Positions 19,409-27,994 of a stretch of DNA of 62,917 nt are shown here, piece by piece. Within the stretch, counting starts at the first letter, position 1. Every line of letters begins with the position of its first letter. The stretch is from positions 1 to 62,917 of the forward strand of contig CAIYPA010000305.1 of NCBI GenBank assembly GCA_903927965.1, written 5' to 3'. The position numbers and the translations under genes are program-made. The notes beneath the pieces were generated by a model. It worked only from the letters and a program-made list of their open reading frames with translations. It did not search any database and was not told the DNA's origin. Source of the DNA: an uncultured Bacteroidia bacterium. GTDB taxonomy: Bacteria; Bacteroidota; Bacteroidia; Bacteroidales; Prolixibacteraceae.

Positions 19409-19494
19409 AACATTAGCACTCAATTAGCAACAATGCAACCTTATACAGATTCAATTCTTTCTGGATCGTCTGATAATACATAAAAATAATCCCT

Positions 19495-20847
19495 GTGTCG
19501 AAAGCTAAAACCACTTTTGTTTGTCAGATTTGCGGAATTCAATCCCCAAAATGGATTGGGAAATGTACTTCATGCGGTGAATGGAATTCTTTTGTGGAGG
19601 AGGTTGTTGTAGAAAGAAAAAATACAAATTCCCTTGTAAAAGGAAACCTGAAACCATTGCTCTTGTCGGAAATTGATCTTGATAAACAATCCAGGATTGT
19701 TACAGGGAACGATGAATTCGATAGGGTTATCGGAGGTGGTATCGTACCGGGTGGGTTGATCCTATTGGGAGGCGAGCCTGGTATAGGCAAATCGACTCTT
19801 GTTCTTCAGATTGCCTTGCAGATGACACAATTGAAAGTCCTTTACATTTCAGGAGAAGAAAGTTTGCAACAATTAAAGATGAGGGCTATCCGGTTAGAAG
19901 GGAAACAATCGGGGTGCTTGTTTTTATGCGAAACATTACTTGAAACGATCCTGGCCCACATCGAGCGTGAAAAACCCGACCTTGTCATTATCGATTCCAT
20001 ACAGACAGTTGCGACAGAAATGGCTGAATCATCACCTGGTAGTGTAACCCAGATCAGGGAATGTACTGTTGGGATTATGAAGGTTGCCAAATTAAACCAG
20101 ATTGCAGTCATCTTAATCGGACACATTAACAAGGAAGGAAGCATTGCCGGCCCAAAAGTTCTGGAACATATAGTAGATACAGTGCTTCAATTTGAAGGGG
20201 ACCGGAACTATCTTTTTCGGATCCTGCGTTCCGTAAAAAACCGTTTTGGGTCAACCTCAGAATTGGGGATTTTCGAAATGCGACAGGATGGGCTTCATGA
20301 AGTTGTCAACCCATCGGAAATGCTTTTGTCATCACATAATGATGGACTGAGTGGTACAGCTACCGCAGCGACAATGGAGGGATTACGTTCATTTCTGATC
20401 GAAGTACAAGCCTTGGTAAGCTCGGCTGCTTATGGCAATCCACAACGGTCGGCAACCGGTTTTGACCTGCGACGGATGAACATGCTGCTGGCAGTTCTTG
20501 AGAAAAGGGCGGGCTTTAAATTGATGACCAAAGATGTATTTTTGAATATTGCAGGTGGCTTACGTGTGGATGATCCTGCAATGGACCTTGGCGTAATAGC
20601 AGCCATTCTATCATCTAATTTTGATGTGGCCATTAATAAACAGATTGCCTTTGCCGGAGAAGTCGGATTGACTGGAGAAATAAGACCGGTAAACCGGATC
20701 GAGCAACGGATAGCTGAAGCCCAAAAACTTGGTTTCAAAGAGATTTACCTTTCAAAATACAACAAAGGAGTTGATTTTTCACGGTTTGAGATAAAAATCC
20801 ATCAGATCGACAGGGTGGAAAAAATGATCAGGACACTGTTTTCATAA
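19495..20847 (+). CDS. radA: DNA repair protein RadA/Sms
   Basis: 450 residues from a GTG start at 19495. A four-cysteine zinc finger opens the protein (CQICG..GKCTSCGEW, about 10-29). The RecA-like core has Walker A GGEPGIGKST (about 91-100), and the RadA-specific KNRFG motif is present (about 248). The C-terminal part is a Lon-like domain (GGLRVDDPAMDLGVIAAILS; GEVGLTGEIRPV). It promotes branch migration in homologous recombination. It lies 86 bp after panD and ends in a bidirectional terminator shared with gldN. Confidence 0.96.
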   Translation: MSKAKTTFVCQICGIQSPKWIGKCTSCGEWNSFVEEVVVERKNTNSLVKGNLKPLLLSEIDLDKQSRIVTGNDEFDRVIGGGIVPGGLILLGGEPGIGKSTLVLQIALQMTQLKVLYISGEESLQQLKMRAIRLEGKQSGCLFLCETLLETILAHIEREKPDLVIIDSIQTVATEMAESSPGSVTQIRECTVGIMKVAKLNQIAVILIGHINKEGSIAGPKVLEHIVDTVLQFEGDRNYLFRILRSVKNRFGSTSELGIFEMRQDGLHEVVNPSEMLLSSHNDGLSGTATAATMEGLRSFLIEVQALVSSAAYGNPQRSATGFDLRRMNMLLAVLEKRAGFKLMTKDVFLNIAGGLRVDDPAMDLGVIAAILSSNFDVAINKQIAFAGEVGLTGEIRPVNRIEQRIAEAQKLGFKEIYLSKYNKGVDFSRFEIKIHQIDRVEKMIRTLFS

Positions 20848-20850
20848 AAT

Positions 20851-20888
20851 AGGACGGGATTCACGAATGTGAATCCCGTCCTATTTTT
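20851..20888. terminator. bidirectional terminator between radA and gldN
   Basis: A perfect 14-bp stem: AGGACGGGATTCAC (20851-20864), loop GAAT, GTGAATCCCGTCCT (20869-20882), then ATTTTT. The minus side reads into ATTTTATG, so it can serve both convergent genes. Confidence 0.92.
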
Positions 20889-20902
20889 ACGGTAAAAATT
20901 GG

Positions 20903-21745
20903 TCAATATTCCCAAAGGTCTTGTTCGTAATTGAAAATCGAATTTTTAATCCTTTCCGATTCCAGAGCAGCATATTCGCCGGTTGCATATGCCTCAATAG
21001 CCCTGTTGTTGTACATGTTCTCTTCCTTAACGATGTATCCATCAAAACGACGGGTAAGGAAAAGATCATCAAAACTTAAATTACGAGATCCATTAAACCC
21101 GTTCAGCGATTCTTCTTTGGCTAGCAGCCCACGTATTTCAGGATAATTCACCCAGAAAAGACGTTTGCGGACATATTCAGGATCTTTTGGATCCTTTTTA
21201 TAAACCCTTATTGGACAAATGCCCAAAATCCGAACCTGCAGAGTTGATTTTTGTTTGTCAAAATACCACACCTCTTTAATTTCCAGCTGTTTCACCTCCT
21301 GTGTAGGTAAACCGACTTTAGCGATTGAGTCATGATCAAGCCCGGTATTAATGTCGGTCACTTTAATAACTTTGGTTGTATCCCCAAATTCGTTTTTCGC
21401 TTGACTGTATGTAATGGTCTGCTTGAATTCGTCTTCAGCCGCTTGTGCATCAAAGGCCGTAATTGTTTTTTGCTCAATTCCCTTTAATAAGATATTGATA
21501 AGGTTTTTACGGCCTTGAATTTCTTTTGTGGGGAAATAAAACTGCTGGTTGGATTTTTCACGCAGGTCGATCAAACGCCAGACAGTTCTGGACCAAACTA
21601 CATCAGCTTCCCGTACAGCAGGAAGGGGGGCTGGCTTACGCTCTTTTGTCGTATTCTTGACATAAGCACTTTCAACGACCCTCACCTGAGCAGAGAGGCT
21701 GATCCCAATATAAATTAATGTTATAAGAAAAAATAGTTTTTTCAT
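20903..21745 (-). CDS. gldN: type IX secretion component GldN/PorN
   Basis: 280 residues with an N-terminal signal peptide (FFLITLIYIGISLSAQ). The mature part has VWSRTVWRLIDLREKSNQ and, further on, VRILGICPIRVYK, typical of GldN. GldN is periplasmic and, with lipoprotein GldK, forms the ring under the outer membrane of the type IX secretion system. It is the last gene of porP-gldKLMN and lies 1 bp after gldM. Length fits the family (about 280-340). Confidence 0.92.
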   Translation of the reverse strand: MKKLFFLITLIYIGISLSAQVRVVESAYVKNTTKERKPAPLPAVREADVVWSRTVWRLIDLREKSNQQFYFPTKEIQGRKNLINILLKGIEQKTITAFDAQAAEDEFKQTITYSQAKNEFGDTTKVIKVTDINTGLDHDSIAKVGLPTQEVKQLEIKEVWYFDKQKSTLQVRILGICPIRVYKKDPKDPEYVRKRLFWVNYPEIRGLLAKEESLNGFNGSRNLSFDDLFLTRRFDGYIVKEENMYNNRAIEAYATGEYAALESERIKNSIFNYEQDLWEY

Positions 21746-21746
21746 C

Positions 21747-23300
21747 TTAGTTAATTTTAAAGCTTATTGTTGGTAAGGTACGCGTTGTTCCATCATCGCC
21801 TTTGACAACAATGCTCTCAATGTACAACCTATTACCAATATTTAACCCCTTCATCAAATCAATTTGATCCTGTGTGAACCGGTTTCCCTTTGCTGGTTTA
21901 TCGACAATAAATCCACCCCTGGAAGTTGAGAGGTTAAAAGATTGAACGGTAAATTTCATTTCGAAATCAAAATCGACGGGCATTCTGGCCAAAACACCTT
22001 GCTGGGCCAACAATTCAGTTTTACTTATTGTGCCATCGAGCTTGCCTGCTACATATGCCAGTGGATCCGGAACCTTTTTCACGCGAAAAGGGGTACTTCC
22101 GATTAATTTTGATTGTCCATCGATCATCGCATTCACTGTGATTCTGGATTCAACACCAACTTTCTCTGGTCGAACAAGATATCCGTCAGAACCTTTTTGG
22201 ATCGTTCCGTTGGTAATGGTAGGAATCAGATTGTTAGCGGAAATCCCTGGAACCGAAATAGAAACAGGATTGTCAAGCCCCATATAAAAAACATTCATTT
22301 TAGTCGGTGAAACGGTCATCGATGGTTTTGCCACTTCATATTCACTTTCAAAAGGTAAGGAAATGATTGTACCGTCTTGTTTTTTGTAATCAATCCGTCC
22401 ATTGAATTTGTTCTTACCTTCTACATTTGAAGTGATAAACTTATAGACGGATGCATTTATTTTAGGATCAAACGGCAACTTGGTACTGCCTACATAAACA
22501 TCCGGAGTGACTGTTGCATCGACAGCGGTGAGAAAAATTTTCGCCTCATAGCTATTGCCCGCCAGGACATAATTTGAGGTGGGCAAGACTACAGCCTGCA
22601 AATTATCAAATTTCATAGCTATTGCGTCCTTTTTACCTGAAAGGTAGTTGATCACATCAGATTCGGTATTTCGAAGGTCACTTTGCATCTTCGACATTAA
22701 GGTGATTACAGCAATCAACGGATACCCCAAAAATTTACTGTCTTCCCATGTTGGGGTACTACCATCCTTTGTAACTGGTTTAGACGTATCAAGACTTATT
22801 TTGATAGAAGATATCAGAGCCTGCCCTGCCTTTGAGCTATCAACTACCGATAGTAAGGCATTCCGATAGGATTCAATTGCAAGCCTTAATTTCATCCCAT
22901 TTTTTTTGTTGATCATTAGATTCGGGGTGATATTAAGGTCGCCTTTTGAGGAAATATTGTTGATATCGCCTTCCTCCCCATCCACAGCTTTTACAAGTAC
23001 CACCTTTAACGAATCTATATACCGGTAAAGTGATTCCGCATCAGCCTTCACTTTAAGTGATTTTTGGTAGTCGGCTTCAAATTTTTGCTTGTTTACAGCA
23101 GTTTTTGCTTGAAAATCACTGTAAACAAGTTGGTTTTCCGAGTCTACATTTTTAATGGTCTGCACAAAACTCTGATCAACTACAGCAAATGCATTCAGTA
23201 CCTCCTTGTCAACGTTGAGTGCCAACATTGCAGTCAGTACGAGGTACATGACATTGATCATTTTTTGCCGGGGAGTTTCCGGACAGTTTTTAGTTCCCAT
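21747..23300 (-). CDS. gldM: type IX secretion/gliding motor protein GldM/PorM
   Basis: 517 residues. The N-terminus has a single membrane helix in the canonical PRQKMINVMYLVLTAMLALN, preceded by NCPET. A helical periplasmic part (about 40-220) and several beta-sandwich domains follow, as in the known GldM periplasmic structure. With GldL it forms the proton-driven rotary motor of T9SS; its periplasmic arm contacts the GldKN ring. The gene lies 7 bp after gldL and 1 bp before gldN, so translation may be coupled. Confidence 0.95.
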   Translation of the reverse strand: MGTKNCPETPRQKMINVMYLVLTAMLALNVDKEVLNAFAVVDQSFVQTIKNVDSENQLVYSDFQAKTAVNKQKFEADYQKSLKVKADAESLYRYIDSLKVVLVKAVDGEEGDINNISSKGDLNITPNLMINKKNGMKLRLAIESYRNALLSVVDSSKAGQALISSIKISLDTSKPVTKDGSTPTWEDSKFLGYPLIAVITLMSKMQSDLRNTESDVINYLSGKKDAIAMKFDNLQAVVLPTSNYVLAGNSYEAKIFLTAVDATVTPDVYVGSTKLPFDPKINASVYKFITSNVEGKNKFNGRIDYKKQDGTIISLPFESEYEVAKPSMTVSPTKMNVFYMGLDNPVSISVPGISANNLIPTITNGTIQKGSDGYLVRPEKVGVESRITVNAMIDGQSKLIGSTPFRVKKVPDPLAYVAGKLDGTISKTELLAQQGVLARMPVDFDFEMKFTVQSFNLSTSRGGFIVDKPAKGNRFTQDQIDLMKGLNIGNRLYIESIVVKGDDGTTRTLPTISFKIN

Positions 23301-23307
23301 GGTTGGA

Positions 23308-24324
23308 TTAACCTTTTACGTTCATAGCTCCTAGCATGTTACCATACACATGGTTAAGTGCTTCGAGGTTTTTATTCAATTGCTCTGTCTGTTTCCTGTA
23401 TTTCTGTGCTTCTTCAAGTGAGCTATTTACGATTTCCGTAATTTTTGAATATCCATCAATTGCTTTTGAAGATGAATCGGAAACTCTTTTAACGTTTTGA
23501 AGATGTAATTCATATGAAGAATTCAAGGCTGACAAACTTGAATTGAGATGGGAAAGCCCGGAACTGTAAGTTTTAGTATGCTCGTCAATTACGTTGATGT
23601 CCTTATTGACAGATTCGGTAAATGCTTTATATGATTTTGTAAGTTCATTGCCCGTCTGGGTAAGTTGTTCGTTGATCTTTTTTGAAGATTCAGAAAAGGT
23701 CAGTGCAAGGTCGCGTGATGAACTGGTTAAAATTTGGGCAGATTTATCGTAAGATTGGGACAGTTCCTTGGTGGATCTTTCAAGGTCATTGGTAGAGTTT
23801 TCAATCAAATGGGTAGCCCTGTTGTTGGTTTCCTTAAATGCGGAAATTGATTCAGAGGCAGAATTCAAATTTGAGACAAATTCGCCAGCAGCAAATGTTG
23901 CACTCGAAATATCAGCAATTCCGCTGGCAGTCTTAGAGAAGTCCAGAAGTCCCTTTTTAACTTTGGCCAACAAATCAGAGGAGATATCGGCACTTTTAAA
24001 TACATCATCAACTGTAGTAGGCTTTTTCGTAATCCCCAACCGGTTTAGTTTTTCTGTTTCTTCATCTGGAACATAGGCTTTATCAAGTTCCGGATAAACT
24101 CTTTCCCAATCACTTTTGGTAGGTATGTCCAAGGGTGGTTCCAATGCTGAAATAAGAAAAATTACTATTTCCATAGCCATACCAACGAAAAGAGCGGCCC
24201 CTCCTATTTCCCAATGCTCCAATTTACCTAACGCTCCGAACAAAACAATTGCGGCACCCACGCTATAGACCCTGTTAGTCCAGGCTTTCCATTTTTCCGA
24301 ATGTGCCAATTCTGCCATTCCCAT
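23308..24324 (-). CDS. gldL: type IX secretion motor protein GldL/PorL
   Basis: 338 residues. Two N-terminal membrane helices are seen (VYSVGAAIVLFGALGKL and GGAALFVGMAMEIVIFLIS); the second includes the conserved glutamate thought to carry protons. A long Ser/Asn-rich helical cytoplasmic domain with coiled-coil character follows (about 110-330). It forms the stator-like inner-membrane motor with GldM. The start may be the ATG 6 nt further in (MAELAHSEKW). It lies 23 bp after gldK. Confidence 0.94.
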   Translation of the reverse strand: MGMAELAHSEKWKAWTNRVYSVGAAIVLFGALGKLEHWEIGGAALFVGMAMEIVIFLISALEPPLDIPTKSDWERVYPELDKAYVPDEETEKLNRLGITKKPTTVDDVFKSADISSDLLAKVKKGLLDFSKTASGIADISSATFAAGEFVSNLNSASESISAFKETNNRATHLIENSTNDLERSTKELSQSYDKSAQILTSSSRDLALTFSESSKKINEQLTQTGNELTKSYKAFTESVNKDINVIDEHTKTYSSGLSHLNSSLSALNSSYELHLQNVKRVSDSSSKAIDGYSKITEIVNSSLEEAQKYRKQTEQLNKNLEALNHVYGNMLGAMNVKG

Positions 24325-24347
24325 AATTGCGAAATTTAATTTTTTTG

Positions 24348-25700
24348 TTATTTTCTAGACTGTAAATCATCCCCAAAAGTTGACCTGACACAACGAAAGC
24401 CAATATAAGATTTTGAAGTGTCCTGGTATTCAAATGTTCGGGTGCCGACCTGAATAAAATAGGCAATATCTTTCCATGAACCTCCTCGGATAACTTTCCG
24501 TTTCATGGCAGGAGGATCAGTAGGTAGGGCATTTTGTTCAAAATTAGGGTTTAAGTCGTGCATAAAATTATAAGTTGACTCATCATAAGCTGAAATTGTC
24601 CACTCGGCCACATTACCCGCCATGTCGTAAAGCCCATAACCATTTGGATCATAAGTTGCTACACGTACAGTTGCCTTCCCTCCATCGTCACTATAATTTC
24701 CTCGCATTGGTTTAAAATTTGCTAAAAAACAACCTGTTTGAGAGCGGGTATAGTACCCTCCCCATGGATACATTGAATTGTTCAACCCACCACGTGCGGC
24801 CAATTCCCATTCCGCCTCTGATGGTAAACGATAATCCTGAACACCAAAATCACCCCTTTGCGAAAGATTAAAATTCTTAAAGTTTGTACGCCACATGCAG
24901 AACGCCTTGGCCTGTTTCCAGGTCACACCTACAACCGGGTAATCATCATAACCAGGATGTGAAAAATACCGGTTGGTCAAAGGTTCATTATATGCATAGG
25001 AAAAATCCCGGATCCAAACCAAAGTGTCGGGATACACATTAACGACTTCACTCATAACAAAGCTTGACCTATTTGTTATAGGTACAACTTTACCAGTTAG
25101 ATCGATCACAGTCCCCTGATAACTTTGCGAAGTAAAATTATAGGCATTCTGAAGACGTGCAGCCTGTTGAAGGTCAACCCAATTGTAAATATAATTCAAT
25201 TTCCGTGGATCGATCTCCTTTTTTCCAAGGATCCTATCGTCTCCCTGATAGTACATCGAATCGAGGGCCTTGGTATATTTTGGATCCAGCCATCTTATTT
25301 TTCTGTTCCAATCAATAATTGGGGGGTCAATTTTGTTTCCCTTTCGATCTGCTGCTATCTGATAATTTTCAAAACCTTGAACCCTGGCCAACATTTGACG
25401 TGCAAGGGAATCCCGGACCCAATATACGAACTGCCGATACTCATTATTTGTAATTTCAGTATCGTCCATCCAGAAGGTGGCCAAATCAACAGTGCGGGTC
25501 GGAGCCGTTGCATAAGCGACATCCTGGTCACCTGGGCCCATATTAAAACTTCGTCCCGGTATCATCGCCATACCAAGGGGGGAAGGTTCAAAATATTTCC
25601 CCCGTTTTTCCACACCTGTCAGTTCCCCGTTACTGCCTTTTTGGCAACTGACTAACAGGAGAATAGCCGATATACTACCTAAGAAAAACAATTGCTTCAT
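24348..25700 (-). CDS. gldK: type IX secretion lipoprotein GldK/PorK
   Basis: 450 residues with signal peptide and lipobox LLVSC (Cys near 19). The mature protein is a SUMF1/FGE-fold domain: GRSFNMGPGDQD, TFWMDDTEITNNEYRQFVYW, DYRLPSEAEWELAARGG, YGLYDMAGNVAEWT, KVIRGGSWKD and IGFRCVR. In GldK the fold is structural, building the outer-membrane-associated ring with GldN. The gene follows porP by 45 bp. The protein has no expected catalytic role. Confidence 0.94.
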   Translation of the reverse strand: MKQLFFLGSISAILLLVSCQKGSNGELTGVEKRGKYFEPSPLGMAMIPGRSFNMGPGDQDVAYATAPTRTVDLATFWMDDTEITNNEYRQFVYWVRDSLARQMLARVQGFENYQIAADRKGNKIDPPIIDWNRKIRWLDPKYTKALDSMYYQGDDRILGKKEIDPRKLNYIYNWVDLQQAARLQNAYNFTSQSYQGTVIDLTGKVVPITNRSSFVMSEVVNVYPDTLVWIRDFSYAYNEPLTNRYFSHPGYDDYPVVGVTWKQAKAFCMWRTNFKNFNLSQRGDFGVQDYRLPSEAEWELAARGGLNNSMYPWGGYYTRSQTGCFLANFKPMRGNYSDDGGKATVRVATYDPNGYGLYDMAGNVAEWTISAYDESTYNFMHDLNPNFEQNALPTDPPAMKRKVIRGGSWKDIAYFIQVGTRTFEYQDTSKSYIGFRCVRSTFGDDLQSRK

Positions 25701-25745
25701 AGTTCGTTTAAATATGTTGTGCTCAACAATTTTTTCAAGCCAAAA

Positions 25746-26732
25746 TTACAAAAATCTTACACTTCTGTATGCATGAGTACGTTTTTTGTTTAGTAATACA
25801 GAATAAGAGAGGAAAAATTCATGTGATCCGCCATTGTACCTTGACAATGCTGATGTACTGATGTCATATGAATAACCAAATTTAATTCCATTCCACAATT
25901 CTGAACCAATAGAGACAATGATCGCATCCTGAATACGATATCCAAGTCCCCCCCAAAACCGGTTATCGTACTGCACTATCAAATTTAAATCAGACTGCCA
26001 GGTTGTTCCTTCAGTCTTTAAAAAAAATGAAGGCAGGGCAACAAAACGTTCGTCAGACATATGAATTGTGTAACCTCCATTAAAATAATAATGTCTTCTC
26101 AAAGAATACCTGCCAGACTCATCAAATGACAAAATCGCCTGGTTTATGTGCTTTACCGATAGGCCAAGGTAATAATCTTTATGCTGATAATAAAGTCCTA
26201 CCCCAATATCCACAAGTACACCGTTTGCCTCACCTGTTGGAAGTGCCGGATCAGAAAGATTGACCAAATTGCTCCCATCAATACCAGTCATATCAAGTTT
26301 GAGGATTTTATTCATTACTCCGAGCGAAATTCCGGAACCCAATATGCCATTGCCAACTTTTTTCCGCCATGAATAATTCAACCCAACTGAAATGTTTTTT
26401 TCAAAACCTATAACATCGCTCAAAATCGATAACCCCAAACCATCATTTTTGCCAATTAGATTGAACGCTCCATCAGTATTGAAAACAATTGTAACAGGGG
26501 CACCAGGAAAACCAACCCATTGATATCTATTTAACAATGAGAGATTTATAAAACCAGAAGACCCTGCAAAACCCGGATTTACTGTCAATTGATTAAATTG
26601 GTTTTGACTGAACTGGGGATCTTGCTGTGCTTTGACAGCGAAATTACAAATAATTAGCAATATCCACAACAGTAGGACCTTATCCAAATTAATTTTTATC
26701 CATCCGGCAATATATTTATCTTTATCGTTCAT
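25746..26732 (-). CDS. porP: PorP/SprF-family type IX secretion outer-membrane protein
   Basis: About 328 residues from the preferred ATG at 26732; an ATG at 26750 adds six residues. A signal-peptide-like hydrophobic segment (VLLLWILLIICNFAVKAQ) precedes the family hallmark QDPQFSQNQFNQLTVNPGFAGS. The rest is a 14-strand-type outer-membrane barrel with repeated aromatic-glycine strands (LGLSVKHINQAIL, GLGYRIQDAIIVSIGSEL). PorP/SprF proteins help retain or export T9SS cargo and link to PorK. It is the first gene of the T9SS operon. Confidence 0.9.
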   Translation of the reverse strand: MNDKDKYIAGWIKINLDKVLLLWILLIICNFAVKAQQDPQFSQNQFNQLTVNPGFAGSSGFINLSLLNRYQWVGFPGAPVTIVFNTDGAFNLIGKNDGLGLSILSDVIGFEKNISVGLNYSWRKKVGNGILGSGISLGVMNKILKLDMTGIDGSNLVNLSDPALPTGEANGVLVDIGVGLYYQHKDYYLGLSVKHINQAILSFDESGRYSLRRHYYFNGGYTIHMSDERFVALPSFFLKTEGTTWQSDLNLIVQYDNRFWGGLGYRIQDAIIVSIGSELWNGIKFGYSYDISTSALSRYNGGSHEFFLSYSVLLNKKRTHAYRSVRFL

Positions 26733-26790
26733 TATAAGTAAGGTAACCATTTGTTTAGGATTACATTTGACATTTAACCCTAAAAGGAAA

Positions 26791-26798
26791 CAAATATA
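26791..26798 (-). promoter_or_regulatory. -7 element upstream of porP-gldKLMN
   Basis: TATATTTG on the minus strand fits TAnnTTTG; the porP ATG is 58 nt downstream. No -33 TTG with 19-21-nt spacing was seen, so the site is tentative. Confidence 0.4.
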
Positions 26799-26807
26799 GA
26801 ATTTTAC

Positions 26808-27935
26808 TCAATATAACCTGTCGAAATATTTCCACCATCTTTCAGGAATCTCATTTTGGCATGCTTTGTGGTAATCTTTCCTGGAACAGGGAATCCTGAC
26901 CGGAAAATTAGTACAATCGTCAGAAGTCACTTCCATCCACCATCTGTGAGAAACCGGATGCCTTAAAAAGGATATTTCATCTTCTAAACCATCGATAGCC
27001 ACATGATAAGCTTCAAAGTCTGTCGCTTCATCCACAGGTTCTGAATCGAGCCGCTTTGAAATGCCATTGATAAAATACCAGCAAATCTGGGCAGCCATCA
27101 TGGCACCGGAAGTTGAGACATCAATTGACGGAGCATAGCCAAATATTCCAAACCAAACAGGCGATGTGGAAATCCCAGAATACCACGATATCTGACAAGC
27201 TTCCTCACCAGTCAGCCCATTAGGTGACACGCGATACTGACCGGGAGCATCCGCCGATTTCAAAGCTCCAAAATCAAAACTTACAAGGTTTGAATTCCGG
27301 ATCAGTGGCTCAATCTCTTTAGGGTCAGATCTCATATTTCCGAGGGTAATGATCTCCCCATTGAAGCCTTCAGCAAAAAGTTCATGGTCATTCTGACCAA
27401 GAAAATAGGACTGCCCTGCCAATACAGTCAAAGACGTGCCGGTGGGAAGGTTGTTGATATAGGATTCATCAGTTGGAGAATCCTCTGCAATTGAATTATC
27501 GACCCTGTCATCCACTATGATCAACTTAGATTCCTGAACGTTGAACCCTGTAACAATTGGAACGGTCACCTCCTGTCCCCCACCCAAAATCAGGACAGGT
27601 AACTTTAATGCAGACAATTCCTCGGCAACCATTTTAACAGCTGCATAAGTATCTTTCAAGGTTTTGCCACGACGAACATTTCCAATGTCAAAAATCCTGA
27701 TCGCGGGAGAGAATGTAGCAAGTGTATAAAGATACCTCCTGATGGCGTCGGGCGCTTCTGCCACATCATGGCACAGCGATCCCCTACCTTCAGGAATGCC
27801 CAAAATAACTACACCGGGTAAATTGTCGGGATCCCAGGCCTGATTTTTAAGATAATGGCCCAACTGATCCGAACTCCCCCTATATTGTTTTACAACCTCC
27901 AGCTCTGCAGCTGGGATAACCAGTTCGTTTAGCAT
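26808..27935 (-). CDS. arginase/ureohydrolase-fold protein with degraded metal site
   Basis: 375 residues with an arginase-fold pattern, but key Mn2+ ligands are replaced. The GGDHS motif reads GGGQE (His to Gln), DAHAD reads DDRVD (His to Arg), and SxDxD reads SFDFG (second Asp to Gly). Two aspartates remain, so three of six canonical ligands are gone. The protein may therefore be a non-hydrolytic member of the formimidoylglutamase/arginase family. It lies between topA (59 bp) and the T9SS operon (75 bp), an order that I believe recurs in Bacteroidota. No signal peptide is seen. An annotation as formimidoylglutamase would be unsafe. Confidence 0.8.
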   Translation of the reverse strand: MLNELVIPAAELEVVKQYRGSSDQLGHYLKNQAWDPDNLPGVVILGIPEGRGSLCHDVAEAPDAIRRYLYTLATFSPAIRIFDIGNVRRGKTLKDTYAAVKMVAEELSALKLPVLILGGGQEVTVPIVTGFNVQESKLIIVDDRVDNSIAEDSPTDESYINNLPTGTSLTVLAGQSYFLGQNDHELFAEGFNGEIITLGNMRSDPKEIEPLIRNSNLVSFDFGALKSADAPGQYRVSPNGLTGEEACQISWYSGISTSPVWFGIFGYAPSIDVSTSGAMMAAQICWYFINGISKRLDSEPVDEATDFEAYHVAIDGLEDEISFLRHPVSHRWWMEVTSDDCTNFPVRIPCSRKDYHKACQNEIPERWWKYFDRLY

Positions 27936-27994
27936 TTGAAACGAAATAATTAATTTGCTTTTAATTAGTAATTTCGATTATACCCTTTAAAGTA

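Noticed and set aside
19414-19422. TTAGCACTC, identical to one arm of the CIRCE heat-shock operator
   Set aside because: The second arm GAGTGCTAA at 9-nt spacing is absent (AATTAGCAAC follows), and the next gene is radA, not a chaperone gene.
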